From Neoroseomonas marina (GTDB lineage Bacteria > Pseudomonadota > Alphaproteobacteria > Acetobacterales > Acetobacteraceae): 64,000 nt of DNA. The notes below the pieces were generated by a model. The model was not told the origin of the DNA. It ran no database searches and saw nothing but the letters and a program-made list of their open reading frames with translations. This document shows, piece by piece, positions 62,409 through 64,000 of the stretch (position 1 is the first letter of the stretch; every line of letters starts with the position of its first letter). A program made the position numbers and the translations under genes. The stretch spans positions 721,999 through 785,998 of the forward strand of contig NZ_JABBKX010000002.1 of NCBI RefSeq assembly GCF_012927745.1, given 5' to 3'.

Positions 62409-63944
62409 CTACACGCGCCGGAAGTCGATGACGCGGCTGCGGTTCGTCGCGATGCGCAGCATCTCGGGTGACCGCAGCCAGAGGCAGGCGCGCCCGGGCC
62501 AGGGGAGGGCCCCGACCGGCATGATGGCGCGGTCCGGTGCGAGCGGCGTGAGTGGCACGACGCGATGCAGGGGGCCGCTGCCCATCGCCGCCGTCGCGTT
62601 GCCATCCGCCGCGATGGAGACCGAGAGCTCGGCCTGCAATGCCGGCGCGCGCCAGCGGCCGGCGATGTCGCCGGCGAGCCGCGCATCGGACGCGACGGGC
62701 TGAAAGCGCCGCGCGGCATGGCCGACGTCACCGACAATGCTGCCGTCGGTGTGGCGCAGCCGCATGGGGAGGTAGGGCGACAGAGCGACGACTTCGCCCT
62801 CGGCCGGGCCCGGCAGCAGCGCATCGCGCGATCCCATGAAGGTTGCCGTCCCCTGGTGCAGCTCGAGCCAGGTGGGCCCTTCCGTCTCGACGTAGAGGCC
62901 GGCCGGGAGCGACGGCGCGCTGGCGCGCGGCGGCTCGGTGCCGATCAGCCGCGCCATGATCCGCAGGGTGGGCAGGTAGGGTTCCGTCTCCTCGCGGTTC
63001 GAGAGGAGGACGACGCCGCTGCCGCTCGCGGGGTCGAGCAGGAAGTGGTTCTTGAAGCCGGGCAGGTGTCCGCCATGTCCGACGAGCCTCGCCCCGCCGA
63101 GTTCCGTCACATGCAGCCCGAGGCCGTAATGCGAAGGACGCCCATCCGCGAGGGTGACGGGCGTGGCGAGTCGTTCGAGCACATCGCCGGCAGGTCCATC
63201 GCCGCGCAGCAGGGCGCGCAGCCAGGTGGCGAGATCCTCGGCACTGCCGGCGAGGGCGCCGGAGGCCGACAGCGCCATGCCGTAGGAGCCGACGCGCCAC
63301 GGTGCGTCGGGTGCTTCGCGCCAGTAGCCGTCGGCGAGGCCGGCAACCAACCGATCCCATCCCGCTGGAAAGCGGAAGCCGGTTCCGAGCGCCGCGTTCA
63401 GCGCGCCCTCGACCCACGCGGCGAAGACCCCGCCCTGCCGTGCCAGCGCGTGTTCCACCAACCGATAGCCGGTGTTGCTGTAGGACATCTCGCTGCCGGG
63501 GGCGAAGTCGAGCCCGGGCAGTTTCGTCGTGAAGTCGTCGAGCGCGGCGGCGTCCACGGCGGCGGAGGCCGGCACGCCGCAGAGCATGTAGCTCTGGAGA
63601 AGGTCCGGGATGCCGGCTGTCATCGACAGGGCCCGGAACGGCGGGAGCGCCGCGATGGCGTCTGGCAGCCCCGGGACGAGCCCGCCGAGCGGGGCGTGCA
63701 GATCGAGTCCGCGGTGCAGGGCGAAGGCGCAGAGCAGGTGCTTGGTGATCGAGGCGAAGCGGGTCGGCGTATGGGGGCTGAAGGCGATGCCGTGCTGGAG
63801 GCTCGCCAGTCCCGCGGACGCCGCGCCACGCACGCCGTCGCGATCAAACAGCAGGATGGCACCGCCGGGTGCCGGGCCGGACGTGTTCCACGACGCTGCG
63901 ATCGCCTCGGCCTCGGCGCAGGCCGCCGTCCAGTCGAGCCTCAT
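62409..63944 (-). CDS. Class C serine hydrolase (beta-lactamase/D-aminopeptidase-like)
   Basis: A 511-residue penicillin-recognising serine hydrolase. The active site is complete: SITK (SxxK) near residue 65, YSNTG (YxN) near 155 and HGGHLPG (KTG-equivalent) near 292. After the catalytic domain (to about residue 330) come two lipocalin-like beta domains, as in D-aminopeptidase DAP and related esterases. No signal peptide is seen, so it is cytoplasmic. The substrate could be a D-peptide, an ester or an amide. It starts in a 4-nt ATGA overlap with the gene upstream and leaves 109 bases before the solute-binding-protein gene. Confidence 0.83.
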   Translation of the reverse strand: MRLDWTAACAEAEAIAASWNTSGPAPGGAILLFDRDGVRGAASAGLASLQHGIAFSPHTPTRFASITKHLLCAFALHRGLDLHAPLGGLVPGLPDAIAALPPFRALSMTAGIPDLLQSYMLCGVPASAAVDAAALDDFTTKLPGLDFAPGSEMSYSNTGYRLVEHALARQGGVFAAWVEGALNAALGTGFRFPAGWDRLVAGLADGYWREAPDAPWRVGSYGMALSASGALAGSAEDLATWLRALLRGDGPAGDVLERLATPVTLADGRPSHYGLGLHVTELGGARLVGHGGHLPGFKNHFLLDPASGSGVVLLSNREETEPYLPTLRIMARLIGTEPPRASAPSLPAGLYVETEGPTWLELHQGTATFMGSRDALLPGPAEGEVVALSPYLPMRLRHTDGSIVGDVGHAARRFQPVASDARLAGDIAGRWRAPALQAELSVSIAADGNATAAMGSGPLHRVVPLTPLAPDRAIMPVGALPWPGRACLWLRSPEMLRIATNRSRVIDFRRV

Positions 63945-64000
63945 GCGGAGACGGTCCTGCCGCGTCCGATGACGGGCGCAGACGCGCCCGCCCGGGATCG
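63941..64000 (-). CDS. C-terminal end of an unidentified gene (runs off the window)
   Basis: An open frame enters from the right edge and ends at a TGA that overlaps the serine-hydrolase ATG by 4 nt. Only 19 residues (ending VIGRGRTVSA) are visible, too few to name. By position it could be an ABC transporter subunit of the solute-binding-protein system. Confidence 0.4.
   Translation of the reverse strand, partial: RSRAGASAPVIGRGRTVSA

Overview
The window is very GC-rich (about 70% by eye), densely coded DNA from an alphaproteobacterium. Gene content suggests Acetobacteraceae, close to Roseomonas. The clues are two solo Bug-type solute-binding proteins, xanthine dehydrogenase, a MoxR/DUF58/DUF4159 block, a PmtA-like methyltransferase, DUF1285, DUF2237, DUF938 and TrmO. 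This placement is inference from gene content. I see no tRNA, rRNA, CRISPR array, integrase or transposase. Many neighbouring genes overlap by 4 nt (ATGA, GTGA or TTGA), so several start codons can be fixed from the overlap.

Layout. 1-5.1 kb: tail of a response regulator, then a minus-strand operon (acyl carrier protein, COG4648 membrane protein, AMP ligase, dehydratase, LpxL-like acyltransferase, DUF2237). It resembles the accessory half of an aryl-polyene-type lipid cluster, but no ketosynthase is present. A polysaccharide deacetylase lies divergently. 5.1-10.3 kb: small membrane and secreted proteins, a trypsin-like protease and xdhAB. 10.3-14.5 kb: Bug protein, class III CoA-transferase, HMG-CoA-lyase-like enzyme and a divergent IclR regulator with a long palindromic operator. 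14.5-17.8 kb: a five-gene operon GST, VOC, trmO, FkbM methyltransferase, DUF938, every junction a 4-nt overlap. 18-24.2 kb: omega-aminotransferase, degenerate receiver protein coupled to a CobW GTPase, then GT4 glycosyltransferase, LpxH-like phosphatase and DAG-kinase-like protein. 24.2-24.9 kb: a small island of about 52% GC carrying a possible ADP-ribosyltransferase-fold protein. 25-33.7 kb: RraA, Tim44-like, two decayed EAL-like paralogues, an ABC-2 exporter, GNAT, histidine phosphatase, SYLF and DoxX. 33.8-41.3 kb: LysR, a zinc-ribbon-like protein in lower-GC DNA, GMC oxidoreductase, mlaA, class A PBP, DMT transporter and PmtA-like methyltransferase. 41.3-49.2 kb: ankyrin protein and the MoxR, DUF58, DUF4159, 695-aa membrane protein operon. 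49.3-54 kb: DUF1285, Nudix, methyltransferase, Bug protein, and a secreted protease next to a stand-alone copy of its N-terminal domain. 54-58.4 kb: copA-cueR-copZ behind a CueR-type promoter, then a Crp/Fnr regulator behind a perfect FNR box and a CMD-family protein. 58.5-64 kb: dimethylformamidase-like enzyme, extracytoplasmic solute-binding protein, class C serine hydrolase and the end of one more gene.

The most striking non-coding signal is a family of nine intergenic mosaic hairpin elements. They start at or shortly after stop codons, their stems vary by paired (compensatory) changes, and several end in G-rich hairpins at both sides. They look like an interspersed mosaic repeat (BIME-like) family acting at mRNA 3' ends. 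The best candidate for a new protein system is the AT-richer ADP-ribosyltransferase-like orphan, with a dyad and a coupled 35-codon ORF in front of it.
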